Part shown: positions 46,938 to 58,110 of the stretch, piece after piece
Numbering within the stretch: the first letter of the stretch is position 1
Layout: each line of letters opens with the position of its first letter
Source: Siphonodentalium dalli
Taxonomy: Eukaryota > Mollusca > Scaphopoda > Gadilida > Siphonodentaliidae
NCBI GenBank assembly: GCA_032622095.1
Contig: CP136066.1
Span: forward strand, 11,617,784-11,681,783
Length of the DNA: 64,000 bases
Direction: 5' to 3'
The notes under the pieces: generated by a model
What the model saw: only the letters and a program-made list of their open reading frames with translations
The model's database searches: none
What the model was told of the DNA's origin: nothing
Program-made: the position numbers and the translations under genes

Positions 46938-47021
46938 CCACAGAGAGCCCATACAGACTGGAGCAGACAACACTATGTAGTGCATGCTTCCATCTGTGTG
47001 AGGCTCCCTGTGGGTTAAACA
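46938..47021 (+). mobile_element. Family F hairpin, F3
   Basis: TAACCACAGAGAGCCCATAC at the left and GGCTCCCTGTGGGTTAAA at the right; almost identical to F2, with the left TTAA decayed. Confidence 0.65.
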
Positions 47022-47417
47022 TTAAACTTTATCATTGAGATGGGTGTCTGTCATTTGAAGAACATTGTCCCCAGAGGGTGAATTTAGTGAAGCTACCCCA
47101 CACAGTGGGCTAGCATCACTAAAATCACCCTCTGGGGACCTGATTCTGATTGGGCCTCATCTTCTGGGAAGTATCTATAGTCTCAAATTAACATTGTGTT
47201 TAGTTACTTTTTCCCTTCTGTTCAGTCTCCATATCCCCTAATTTGCAGAAGATAAATTGCATAATCGAGGTGACAAATGGGTGAACATCACCAACTTCAA
47301 CTGAAGAACTTCATTCTGATCCTAGTTCTCTTACAGCAGTTGATGCCTAAGCAGAATGAGGTTCCCAGAGGGTGAGTTTGGTGATGCTAGGCAATTTTAA
47401 TGTTGAAATAGCATTAA

Positions 47418-47937
47418 AGGTGGATTATCTCTTTGTAAACATGTGTTATATAGTTACAGGGGTATAAAACGTTAGATTTGAATCGAAGACTCCTGTCTGG
47501 AAATGCTTCTATCGATTAATATTAATTTTATTTAGAATATTTTCTGGTCTAAAAAGGTGTGTTTGTTCAGTTAACGAACAATAGTGGTGACTGTTAACAG
47601 AGACCAGAAATTTTATTTAACAATTTTGTCACAAATAAACATTAATTATACTTATTAGCGCTTATATCTGTGGAACAAAACAATACAAACAAACAATCTG
47701 TGACATTTGACTTTCGTTGCATAGCCGTAGGAACAGCCCAGTGGTCTATATCGCAATATGGTATAATCCGAATGGTCTGTTCTAAAAATAGTAACATGAA
47801 CGGTCCCGATTTAATATTCGAAATAAAATCAATATTAATTGATAGAAGCTTTTCCGGACAGTGGTCTTCAGTTCATATCTATTATTTTATACCCACGCAA
47901 CTATTCAAAATTTGTTATTTAAAGAGATAATCCATCT
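47418..47937. mobile_element. Family I TTAA element, I2 (complete)
   Basis: Terminal repeats AGGTGGATTATCTCTTT and AAAGAGATAATCCATCT are flanked by TTAA at 47414-47417 and 47938-47941. 520 bp and non-coding; the 86-codon frame at 47670 has no family signature. The partial sister is at 6043-6429. Confidence 0.8.
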
Positions 47938-48317
47938 TTAAATATGGAGAACATTGTAGCAATGTTGCATGTTGTCAAGACGAAATGTAACTTTCTTTTT
48001 AAAAACCGATTTTTGGAAACCAATGGTAAAGCACTAAAGAAAACAAAGTGAGTGTATTTTTTGAAAATGTGCTGAAAGCCACACAGTTTTTGCTATCGGC
48101 ACAAACGCAGTTACTTCAACTGTATTCCTGAAAGTCTGGCACCCGTCAGCAGTTTGTTTTCAGTTCATTTTAATTTTCATTGGAACGTTTTTTTTTCTAA
48201 CAGAAATCATAGCATTTAATTAGAACAAGATTTCAATACCTGAGTACCCTTCAGCTCATTTTTTGGTGAAAGTGACCCCTTCAGCGATATGTATTCATAG
48301 TCTTAAGTTTCCTTTAA

Positions 48318-48480
48318 ACCTTTGAGTGCCAGGTCGATTGTTGTATCAACCCATATACCCTGTGCCAATGCATTCTCTTATATATGCGAGTCGACCATAG
48401 GTCGCCTCGCATATATAAGAGAATGCATTGGCCTAACAATATTTACCTTGACCTTGTAAACCAGAGCATTCTCTTATATA
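48318..48480 (+). mobile_element. Chimeric family B head with family C tail, B3
   Basis: Starts AACCTTTGAGTGCCAGGTCG and has the B-type lead CAACCCATATACCCTGTGCC with a perfect hairpin core. After CATTGGCCTAACAATATTTA it switches to the family C linker in reverse (CCTTGACCTTGTAAACCAGA, then GCATTCTCTTATATA), and stops there. Confidence 0.7.
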
Positions 48481-48745
48481 ACAGAGTTTGTGTCCAGACT
48501 CCGTTCCATCATGCTCCCATAACAGAGTTTGTGTCTAGACTCCGTTCCATCACGCTCCCATAGCAGAGTTCATGTCCTGACTCCATTCCATCATGCTCCT
48601 ATAATAGAATTCACATGTCCAGACTCTGTTCCATCACGCTCCCATACATGTAGCAAGAGTTCACATGTCCAGGCTCCGTTCCATCACTTTCCCATAACAG
48701 AGTTCATGTCCAGACTCCGTACCATCACACCCAATAGAAGATTGC
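48480..48745. repeat. ~45-bp minisatellite, six units
   Basis: Unit ACAGAGTTTGTGTCCAGACT then CCGTTCCATCATGCTCCCAT. It starts at the truncation point of B3. The following 48750-50126 stretch has no recognisable gene. Confidence 0.85.
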
Positions 48746-50126
48746 ATTCTTCACATCCAGTGTAATGGACCTATCCGTAGGTACCACCCCAATTTCAATT
48801 ATAGCCAATGAGCCGATAGCTTAAACCCGGAAGCGACATACGCCTGCCTAGTGATATGAATCGCACCACAAGCAGGTCCATAACTACCATTGTAAGCTAT
48901 AGGGAATTTACGAACACGAGAGCAAAATATGTCTTAAAAAGCTACAATGGTGTTGAAATGGGCATGGGGAACATGTCCGGGTGACGAACGATATTTATAC
49001 ATGTTTTAGTTCGGTTTCCTAAATAAAAAGTAACTAAGACATCTGTTTACGCTGGATTAAACAATGCCAACGACCACACTCGGATCCTAGTGTTATTTAA
49101 ATTTCAATATTTCTATATAACAGATTTCAAACTAAAACGTGGAAATAGTAGTCCCGATCGATGATGCGTTTTATGTGAAGTGTTTTTCGTTATAAATGTA
49201 TACATTTGTTGCTGTTATAACCTCGTGGTAATATTGAGTTCAAACGTCTGCTATTCACACTAACCTGTAGGATCTCCTGCGAACGTTTTACTGAATCCAT
49301 TTGAGAATCTAAAGCTTTCTCCGACAATGTACGTGTAAATGAGAATCAACAGATGTTTTCCAAGAGAATTACACAAAATTTCACACATTGCACGTGCTTC
49401 GCTGTGTATATACATGCAACCTTCACTGAACAAGTTCACTTTGTGCCATTGTTGCCTCATGGCAACATGTAACTGACTCCATGATAGTCAGCGTTTTCTT
49501 TAATGTACTTTACTGATGGCAAAATAGGATGTGGAATTTTAAAAGGCCATTATTTGATAATCCTTTGCATCCGGCCTGATGTCACCAGGGTTCATTCAGG
49601 GCGCTCGTGGTATGGTAAACTGATATCGTTATATTTATTTCGACAAAAGAGGGATTATAGATTAATTACCATATGTACAGCTCCATTTGGTTTATTTCAT
49701 CAAGGTATGAACCATTAGCATAGCTTCGATATTAAATTTACTATTTGATATTGAAGTTTCATAATGGCTTCATTTACACCGTTTGATTCATCGTAAACAT
49801 CTATCTTGGCCTAACAATCACACCTGGTTTTTTGTTTAAAAACTGGTTCTATTTTTGTTTATATCTAACGACAGTCACTTTTACAAGATGCATATATACA
49901 CACAAAGGTATCTTGAAAATCGTGATTTTAACAACACAATCCTTTCTCATCAGAAGCCATTTTTGCACTGAAGAGATAGCGAAATTAAGATGGCTTGTGG
50001 TGCGTAGTAACAGTAACCATGCAGTCTACATGTGGGCGAGACGTACGGATAGGTCCATTGGTTTTATCGCACCAACACAGAATGCTGGATTTATCTTTAA
50101 GAATTATATCTTAGTCACAATGTTCT

Positions 50127-50226
50127 NNNNNNNNNNNNNNNNNNNNNNNNNNNNNNNNNNNNNNNNNNNNNNNNNNNNNNNNNNNNNNNNNNNNNNNNNN
50201 NNNNNNNNNNNNNNNNNNNNNNNNNN
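50127..50226. other. Assembly gap, 100 N
   Basis: Exactly 100 N, the usual placeholder for a gap of unknown size. Sequence right of the gap is inside the 42-bp VNTR, so the contig broke in the repeat and the true VNTR1 length is unknown. Confidence 0.99.
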
Positions 50227-51101
50227 GTGTGTTATGTTACCACACACCCGGACGTCTCTGTGGGGGTATACGTGTTTTATGTACCACACCGGACGTCTCT
50301 GTGGGGGTATACGTGTTTTATGTACCACACCCGGACGTCTCTGTGGGGGTATAACGTGTTTTATGTACCACACCCGGACGTCTCTGTGGGGGTATACGTG
50401 TTTTATGTACCACACCCGGACGTCTCTGTGGGGGTATACGTGTTTTATGTACCACACCCGGACGTCTCTGTGGGGGTATACGTGTTTTATGTACACACCC
50501 GGACGTCTCTGTGGGGGTATACGTGTTTTATGTACACACACCCGGACGTCTCTGTGGGGGTATACGTGTTTTATGTACACACACCCGGACGTCTCTGTGG
50601 GGGTATACGTGTTTTATGTACCACACCGGGCGTCTCTGTGGGGGTATACGTGTTTTATGTACCACACCCGGACGTCTCTGTGGGGGTATACGTGTTTTAT
50701 GTACACACACCCGGACGTCTCTGTGGGGGTATACGTGTTTTATGTACCACACCGGGCGTCTCTGTGGGGGTATACGTGTTTTATGTACCCACACCCGGAC
50801 GTCTCTGTGGGGGTATACGTGTTTTATGTTCACACCCGGACGTCTCTGTGGGGTATACGTGTGTTATGTACACACACCCGGACGTCTCTGTGGGGGTATA
50901 CGTGTTTTATGTACCACACCGGGCGTCTCTGTGGGGGTATACGTGTTTTATGTACCACACCGGGCGTCTCTGTGGGGGTATACGTGTTTTATGTACACAC
51001 ACCCGGACGTCTCTGTGGGGGTATACGTGTTTTATGTACCACACCCGGACGTCTCTGTGGGGGGTATACGTGTTTTATGTACCACACCCGGACGTCTATG
51101 T
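50227..51101 (+). repeat. 42-bp VNTR, block 1 (left end lost in gap)
   Basis: About 21 units of GTGGGGGTATACGTGTTTTA plus TGTACCACACCCGGACGTCTCT. Unit length varies by one or two bases at the CA run (ACCACACCC, ACACACACCC, ACACACCC) and there are GGGCG and TTCACACCC variants. The last units GGACGTCTATGTTTTTATGT mark the right boundary, identical in all three blocks. The unit is stop-free in the three forward frames and two of the three reverse frames. Confidence 0.97.
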
Positions 51102-51391
51102 TTTTATGTGTAAGCAATATTTGCTAAGTGGGTGTCTGACCAGGTAACACGTTGTCCGAGACGTAGTGAACACCAACCCTGGCACACCAGAATGACAAAA
51201 ACAAGTCAAAGTGAGATGCCGGCAGGTAGACCAGAGGCCTTTTGGAAAAGTCAAATGAGGATAAGAGCAAAAAAACGGCTTAAAACATATTTGTCAAAAG
51301 AATCGTTCACGCGCAATACTGCTGGACACAAAACACACAGGCTATGTTGCAATGTCTCCTCTACACACACTATGCTTGGCAATATTTTAAG

Positions 51392-51695
51392 TTCCCGTCC
51401 CGATGACTCAGTAAATAAGGCACATGGTACTAAATGGAGGGGACCTCGATGACCCAGTCAGCAAGGCGCACGAACTCCCACGCGGAAACCCCGATGTCCC
51501 AGTCATCAACGTGTATGACCCTCTTACGGGTTGGATCCCGGTGCCTCAACCGGTAAGGTGCATGGTATTCTCATGGAAGGACCCGGGTGATATAATTAGT
51601 AAGTCGTATACAATATTATGGAGGGGACCCCGGTATCCAATATTACTACGGAGGCGGCCCCGGTGCTTCAACCACCAAGGCACATGGCCATAAAC
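51392..51695 (+). repeat. Ancient ~46-bp degenerate repeat
   Basis: About seven diverged units share a core like GACCCCGGTGCCCCAGTCA then CAAGGCACATGG. Examples: CCTCGATGACCCAGTCAGCA, CCCCGATGTCCCAGTCATCA, CCCGGTGCCTCAACCGGTAA, CCCCGGTGCTTCAACCACCA. It is repeated in S2 (58401-58704) and S3 (63348-63651). Confidence 0.65.
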
Positions 51696-52394
51696 CTTAA
51701 ATTCTTATCTGGTACCCAACATAAATCAGTTTGTGGTGTATCTATGACACAAAGTTTTGTCAGCCACCAAGTAATGTAATTATATATATATTTATAATAT
51801 CAAATAACATATATGTAGTGGGGTTGTATATAGTCCAAAGCAACCCCGAAACTCAACACTAGGATGTGATACTAACATAAGATAATAAATTGTTTGTATA
51901 TTATATTAATAAATGTGTTAAAGTCTATACATATTATAATAATGCCATATAGGCAGTGTGCTTGTTAAAAATAATAACAGGTAGTAAAGTTCCTCAAAGT
52001 AGTAACAGGTAGTAAAGTTCCTCAAAGTAGTAACAGGTAGACTAGTTTATAGAATTTATAGTTAATAAGTGATGGAAAAGTCTAGTTTATAACTATGCCC
52101 TTGTTGTTATCGGGTGGTATCTGAATCCAACGAGATCGCATCGCGCGTATAAATTCCTACATTTTAAATATTTCCGCGCTATCATATATGCGAATTTACA
52201 TATTAAATATCGGTATACACAAATTATGGCATCCAGGTGAGACATAAAAATCTTTTGCGGAAAACAGACGAACACGGACGGACGGGCGGACTGAACAAAC
52301 GGCAGACACGGAATGTCGGCCACAAAACGTTATCCGACATTGTAATATGATCGTACGTGACACGTAACGGGGCAACCACACGCGGTGCTTCGTC

Positions 52395-53156
52395 GGATCT
52401 AGTTATGCGAAATTTGACCAGATTTGACCTTGAATTTACCGTTTTGAATGTCAATGTCAGGTCGGGGTTACGAGTTAAGCCATCCAAAACACTGCCCGGA
52501 CAAAAGTATCCCTAGCTATCGAATATCGTCGAAATCCGCCACTAATACCCGATTTGATCTTGAATCGACCATTTTGAAGATCAAGCATCACACTTTGACC
52601 CGTCCAAAACACTTCCCGGACAAACGTACACTTAGGTATCAAGTTTCGTCGAAATCCGTCCGGAAGTTTTCCCGGCCATAGCTAACAGACAAAAGTCACA
52701 AACTATACATTAGGTTTTAGCTGGGTACCTGTCTGACGGGCATGTGGGTGAGACAAAATTTGTTGGCATCCCCATCTACACCAACACCCCCAAAAAATGG
52801 TGGAAATCGGGCCAGTGGATACCCAGATACAGTTCAATGTCATTTAAAATATCAAGTTCACGCCGCACGGGCATCCGGGTGTGACGAAATTGCTCAGCGC
52901 CTGAAACTACCCCCACATACCAAATTTGGTGAAAATCGGCTCAGCGGAGAACTTGAGTTCAAAGTCATTTGAAGGTCAAGGTCACGCCGCACGGGCAAAC
53001 GGATATACCCATGTTAGTCCTCAGGTCAAACTACATACCCGTACCAAGTTTCATCAAAATCGGTTAGCCGTTTCCGATTCCATCGCGGAAACACACACAC
53101 ACATACATACACACACACCCACACGCACAGACCACAAACTTTCTTCAAATATATAA
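52395..53156 (-). mobile_element. Helitron-like repeats in spacer S1
   Basis: On the minus strand the sequence at about 52720-52450 reads like the element at 2538-4052 (GTCTGTTAGCTATGGCCGGG, GACGGATTTCGACGAAAC, GGGTCAAAGTG). A second module at 53156-52740 starts TCTATTATATATTTGAAGAA, like the Helitron-type 5' end at 2538, and includes a CA/TG run. The right ends were not located. S2 has the same at 59404-60165. Confidence 0.45.
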
Positions 53157-54150
53157 TAGATTCTTTATGGAGGTCAAGTTTAAATGGATATCGTACTCCC
53201 ATGTTTCTGTTCGTCAGATACAGACTCGAGTATGTAGGAGCCTCGATACCGGTATATTTCTAAAGGATAGCTATAAAAGGCCTCTGAATATTGACATTAG
53301 CGCGTACATCGCAACACATATCTAGCAAAATGGCCCTTTAAGTGAGATGTCTTTCAACAGAGGTCAAGGTCATTTTATGGTCAAGGTCAAGGTCATATAA
53401 ACCCCCCACATCAACTTGACAACAAATTTGGTTGAGGCTTAATTCCAACTTCACCAACGAAGGCGACCCATGTTATGATGGACATATCATTTGACTTCCT
53501 CGCTGCCACCACTGCTCACAAATGATTTCAAATAATAAGCCGCGTTCCGATGTTGAGTGTGAATACCTGGCAGCCAGCCAATACTATTCGCGCGACATAC
53601 AACCGTGAAAAAATCCCCCTTGTTAGGGTAGATTGGTTCAATCATTTATCTCGAAGGAATTGATAAGCCGCTGATATGTCTGTGAGGCCAAATCGTTGCG
53701 AGACGGGAACTTATTGAATGTGTTGTCCGCCTATTAGGGGGATTTTTCGCTGAGCAATTTGTCCGGAGGAAAATTACACGCAGCTAAAGCGGGATCGTTA
53801 TTACAAAACACCATAAGTAAACATCGGCGCAACACACGATGTCGTGCTATACATTGTTGGAAAGGGTACATCCTTGGCTATTCAACTGTGGTAATTTGAT
53901 TCTGAAGCAGGCACGTTTGCTTGTGCTATTTTCGCATATATCTTTTGCGAAAACGGTTATGAATGCAACCAAGTCTAGTATACTGATGTGAAATCAGTGT
54001 TTCCTGCGGAGACCAATTTTTTCTGGATTCTAGCCCACAACACCAAATGACGCAAATGACGTCATGGACCATGTCATGACGTCTTCGCTGATTTTATTCA
54101 GCTAACCAACGAAATTGGTCAAACGAAACTAATCTATAGGCCAAAATCAC

Positions 54151-57100
54151 GTGGGGGTATACGTGTTTTATGTACACACCCGGACGTCTCTGTGGGGGGT
54201 ATACGTGTTTTATGTACACACACCAGGACGTCTCTGTGGGGTATACGTGTTTTATGTACCACACCCGGACGTCTCTGTGGGGTTATACGTGTTTTATGTA
54301 CCACACCCGGACGTCTCTGTGGGGGTATACGTGTTTTATGTACACACACCCGGACGTCTCTGTGGGGGTATACGTGTTTTATGTACACACACCCGGACGT
54401 CTCTGTGGGGGTATACGTGTTTTATGTACACACACCCGGACGTCTCTGTGAGGGTATACGTGTTTTATGTACACACACCCGGACGTCTCTGTGGGGGTAT
54501 ACGTGTTTTATGTACACACCCGGACGTCTATATGGGGGTATACGTGTTTTATGTACACACACCCGGACGTCTCTGTGGGGGTATACGTGTTTTATGTACC
54601 ACACCCGGACGTCTCTGTGGGGGTATACGTGTTTTATGTACACACACCCGGACGTCTCTGTGGGGGTATACGTGTTTTATGTACACACACCCGGACGTCT
54701 CTGTGGGGGTATACGTGTTTTATGTACACACCCGGACGTCTCTGTGGGGGTATACGTGTTTTATGTACACACACCCGGACGTCTCTGTGGGGGTATACGT
54801 GTTTTATGTACACACACCCGGACGTCTCTGTGAGGGTATACGTGTTTTATGTACACACACCCGGACGTCTCTGTGGGGGTATACGTGTTTTATGTACCAC
54901 ACCCGGACGTCTCTGTGGGGTTATACGTGTTTTATGTACCACACCCGGACGTCTCTGTGCGGGTATACGTGTTTTATGTACCACACCCGGACGTCTCTGT
55001 GGGGGTATACGTGTTTTATGTACCACACCCGGACGTCTCTGTGGGGGTATACGTGTTTTATGTACACACCCGGACGTCTCTGTGGGGGTATACGTGTTTT
55101 ATGTACCCACAGCCGGACGTCTCTGTGGGGGTATACGTGTTTTATGTTCACACCCGGACGTCTCTGTGGGGTATACGTGTGTTATGTACACACACCCGGA
55201 CGTCTCTGTGGGGGTATACGTGTTTTATGTACCACACCGGACGTCTCTGTGGGGGTATACGTGTTTTATGTACCACACCCGGACGTCTCTGTGGGGGTAT
55301 ACGTGTTTTATGTACCACACCCGGACGTCTCTGTGGGGGTATACGTGTTTTATGTACCACACCCGGACGTCTCTGTGGGGGTATACGTGTTTTATGTACA
55401 CACCCGGACGTCTCTGTGGGGGTATACGTGTTTTATGTACCCACAGCCGGACGTCTCTGTGGGGGTATACGTGTTTTATGTTCACACCCGGACGTCTCTG
55501 TGGGGTATACGTGTGTTATGTACACACACCCGGACGTCTCTGTGGGGGTATACGTGTTTTATGTACCACACCGGACGTCTCTGTGTGGGTATACGTGTTT
55601 TATGTACCACACCCGGACGTCTCTGTGGGGGTATACGTGTTTTATGTACCCACAGCCGGACGTCTCTGTGGGGGTATACGTGTTTTATGTACCACACCGG
55701 ACGTCTCTGTGGGGGTATACGTGTTTTATGTACACACACCCGGACGTCTCTGTGGGGGTATACGTGTTTTATGTACCACACCCGGACGTCTCTGTGGGGG
55801 TATACGTGTTTTATGTACCCACAGCCGGACGTCTCTGTGGGGGTATACGTGTTTTATGTTCACACCCGGACGTCTCTGTGGGGTATACGTGTGTTATGTA
55901 CACACACCCGGACGTCACTGTGGGGGTATACGTGTTTTATGTACACACACCCGGACGTCTCTGTGGGGGTATACGTGTTTTATGTACCACACCCGGACGT
56001 CTCTGTGGGGGTATACGTGTTTTATGTACCACACCGGGCGTCTCTGTGGGGGTATACGTGTTTTATGTACCACACCCGGACGTCTCTGTGGGGGTATACG
56101 TGTTTTATGTACACACACCCGGACGTCTCTGTGGGGGTATACGTGTTTTATGTACCACACCGGGCGTCTCTGTGGGGGTATACGTGTTTTATGTACCCAC
56201 ACCCGGACGTCTCTGTGGGGGTATACGTGTTTTATGTTCACACCCGGACGTCTCTGTGGGGTATACGTGTGTTATGTACACACACCCGGACGTCTCTGTG
56301 GGGGTATACGTGTTTTATGTACCACACCGGGCGTCTCTGTGGGGGTATACGTGTTTTATGTACCACACCGGGCGTCTCTGTGGGGGTATACGTGTTTTAT
56401 GTACACACCCGGACGTCTCTGTGGGGGTATACGTGTTTTATGTACACACACCCGGACGTCTCTGTGGGGGTATACGTGTTTTATGTACCACACCCGGACG
56501 TCTCTGTGGGGGTATACGTGTTTTATGTACCACACACGGACGTCTCTGTGGGGGTATACGTGTTTTATGTACCACACACGGACGTCTCTGTGGGGGTATA
56601 CGTGTTTTATGTACCACACCCGGACGTCTCTGTGGGGGTATACGTGTTTTATGTACACACAATCGGACGTCTCTGTGGGGGTATACGTGTTTTATGTACA
56701 CACACCCGGACGTCTCTGTGGGGTATACGTGTGTTATGTACACACACCCGGACGTCTCTGTGGGGGTATACGGGTTTTATGTTCACACCCGGACGTCTCT
56801 GTGGGGTATACGTGTGTTATGTACACACACCCGGACGTCTCTGTGGGGGTATACGTGTTTTATGTACACACACCCGGACGTCTCTGTGGGGGTATACGTG
56901 TTTTATGTACCACACCCGGACGTCTCTGTGGGGGTATACGTGTTTTATGAACACACACCCGGACGTCTCTGTGGGGGTATACGTGTTTTATGTACACACA
57001 CCCGGACGTCTCTGTGGGGGTATACGTGTTTTATGTACACACCCGGACGTCTCTGTGGGGGTATACGTGTTTTATGTACACACACCCGGACGTCTCTGTG

Positions 57101-58110
57101 TGGGTATACGTGTTTTATGTACACACACCCGGACGTCTCTGTGGGGGTATACGTGTTTTATGTACACACACCCGGACGTCTCTGTGGGGGTATACGTGTT
57201 TTATGTACACACACCCGGACGTCTATGTGGGGGTATACGTGTTTTATGTACCACACCGGGCGTCTCTGTGGGGGTATACGTGTTTTATGTACCACACCCG
57301 GACGTCTCTGTGGGGGTATACGTGTTTTATGTACACGCACCCGGGCGTCTCTGTGGGGGTATACGTGTTTTATGTACACACACCCGGACGTCTCTGTGGG
57401 GGTATACGTGTTTTATGTACCACACCGGACGTCTCTGTGGGGGTATACGTGTGTTATGTACACACACCCGGACGTCTCTGTGGGGGTATACGTGTTTTAT
57501 GTACACACCCGGACGTCTCTGTGGGGGTATACGTGTTTTATGTACACACACCCGGACGTCTCTGTGGGGGTATACGTGTTTTATGTACACACACCCGGAC
57601 GTCTCTGTGGGGGTATACGTGTTTTATGTACCACACCGGGCGTCTCTGTGGGGGTATACGTGTTTTATGTACCACACCCGGACGTCTCTGTGGGGGTATA
57701 CGTGTTTTATGTACACACACCCGGACGTCTCTGTGGGGGTATACGTGTTTTATGTACCACACCGGGCGTCTCTGTGGGGGTATACGTGTTTTATGTACCC
57801 ACACCCGGACGTCTCTGTGGGGGTATACGTGTTTTATGTTCACACCCGGACGTCTCTGTGGGGTATACGTGTGTTATGTACACACACCCGGACGTCTCTG
57901 TGGGGGTATACGTGTTTTATGTACCACACCGGGCGTCTCTGTGGGGGTATACGTGTTTTATGTACCACACCGGGCGTCTCTGTGGGGGTATACGTGTTTT
58001 ATGTACACACACCCGGACGTCTCTGTGGGGGTATACGTGTTTTATGTACCACACCCGGACGTCTCTGTGGGGGGTATACGTGTTTTATGTACCACACCCG
58101 GACGTCTATG
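54151..58110 (+). repeat. 42-bp VNTR, block 2 (about 94 units)
   Basis: 3.96 kb of the same unit as block 1. Higher-order blocks recur, for example the set containing ACCCACAGCCGG, then GTTCACACCCGG, then GTGGGGTATACGTGTGTTAT. All forward frames stay open because the unit lacks stops; frame changes every few units. Frames of up to 1328 codons are artefacts. Confidence 0.97.

Larger units (their letters stand above)
46757..47393. mobile_element. Family E element E8 carrying two family F insertions
   Basis: It starts CAAGCCTTGAAATAGTGTG; the terminal region is then present twice, each interrupted by a family F hairpin (46779-46863 and 46938-47021). The family E interior and second palindrome follow, and it is cut off on the right close to the family I element at 47418. 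Confidence 0.7.
51102..54150. repeat. 3.05-kb spacer of the macro-repeat, copy S1
   Basis: From AAGCAATATTTGCTAAGTGG to CAAAATCAC before the next VNTR. It contains the 46-bp degenerate repeat (51392-51695), three 30-bp units with ACAGGTAGTAAAGTTCCTCA (about 51972-52040), a Helitron-like segment, and about 1 kb of unique sequence (53160-54150) with GGTCAAGGTCA words. Short frames (up to 106 codons) show no known domain. It matches S2 at offset 7009-7010. Confidence 0.95.

Noticed and set aside
51480-51560. tRNA-derived SINE promoter (GGTTGGATCCCGG as a B box)
   Set aside because: No matching A box at the right distance and no cloverleaf; the word is one unit of the 46-bp degenerate repeat.
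52224-53156. Small frames of 60-90 codons in the spacers, present identically in S1 and S2
   Set aside because: Identity reflects recent duplication, not selection; the frames lie in Helitron-like repeat sequence and on both strands.
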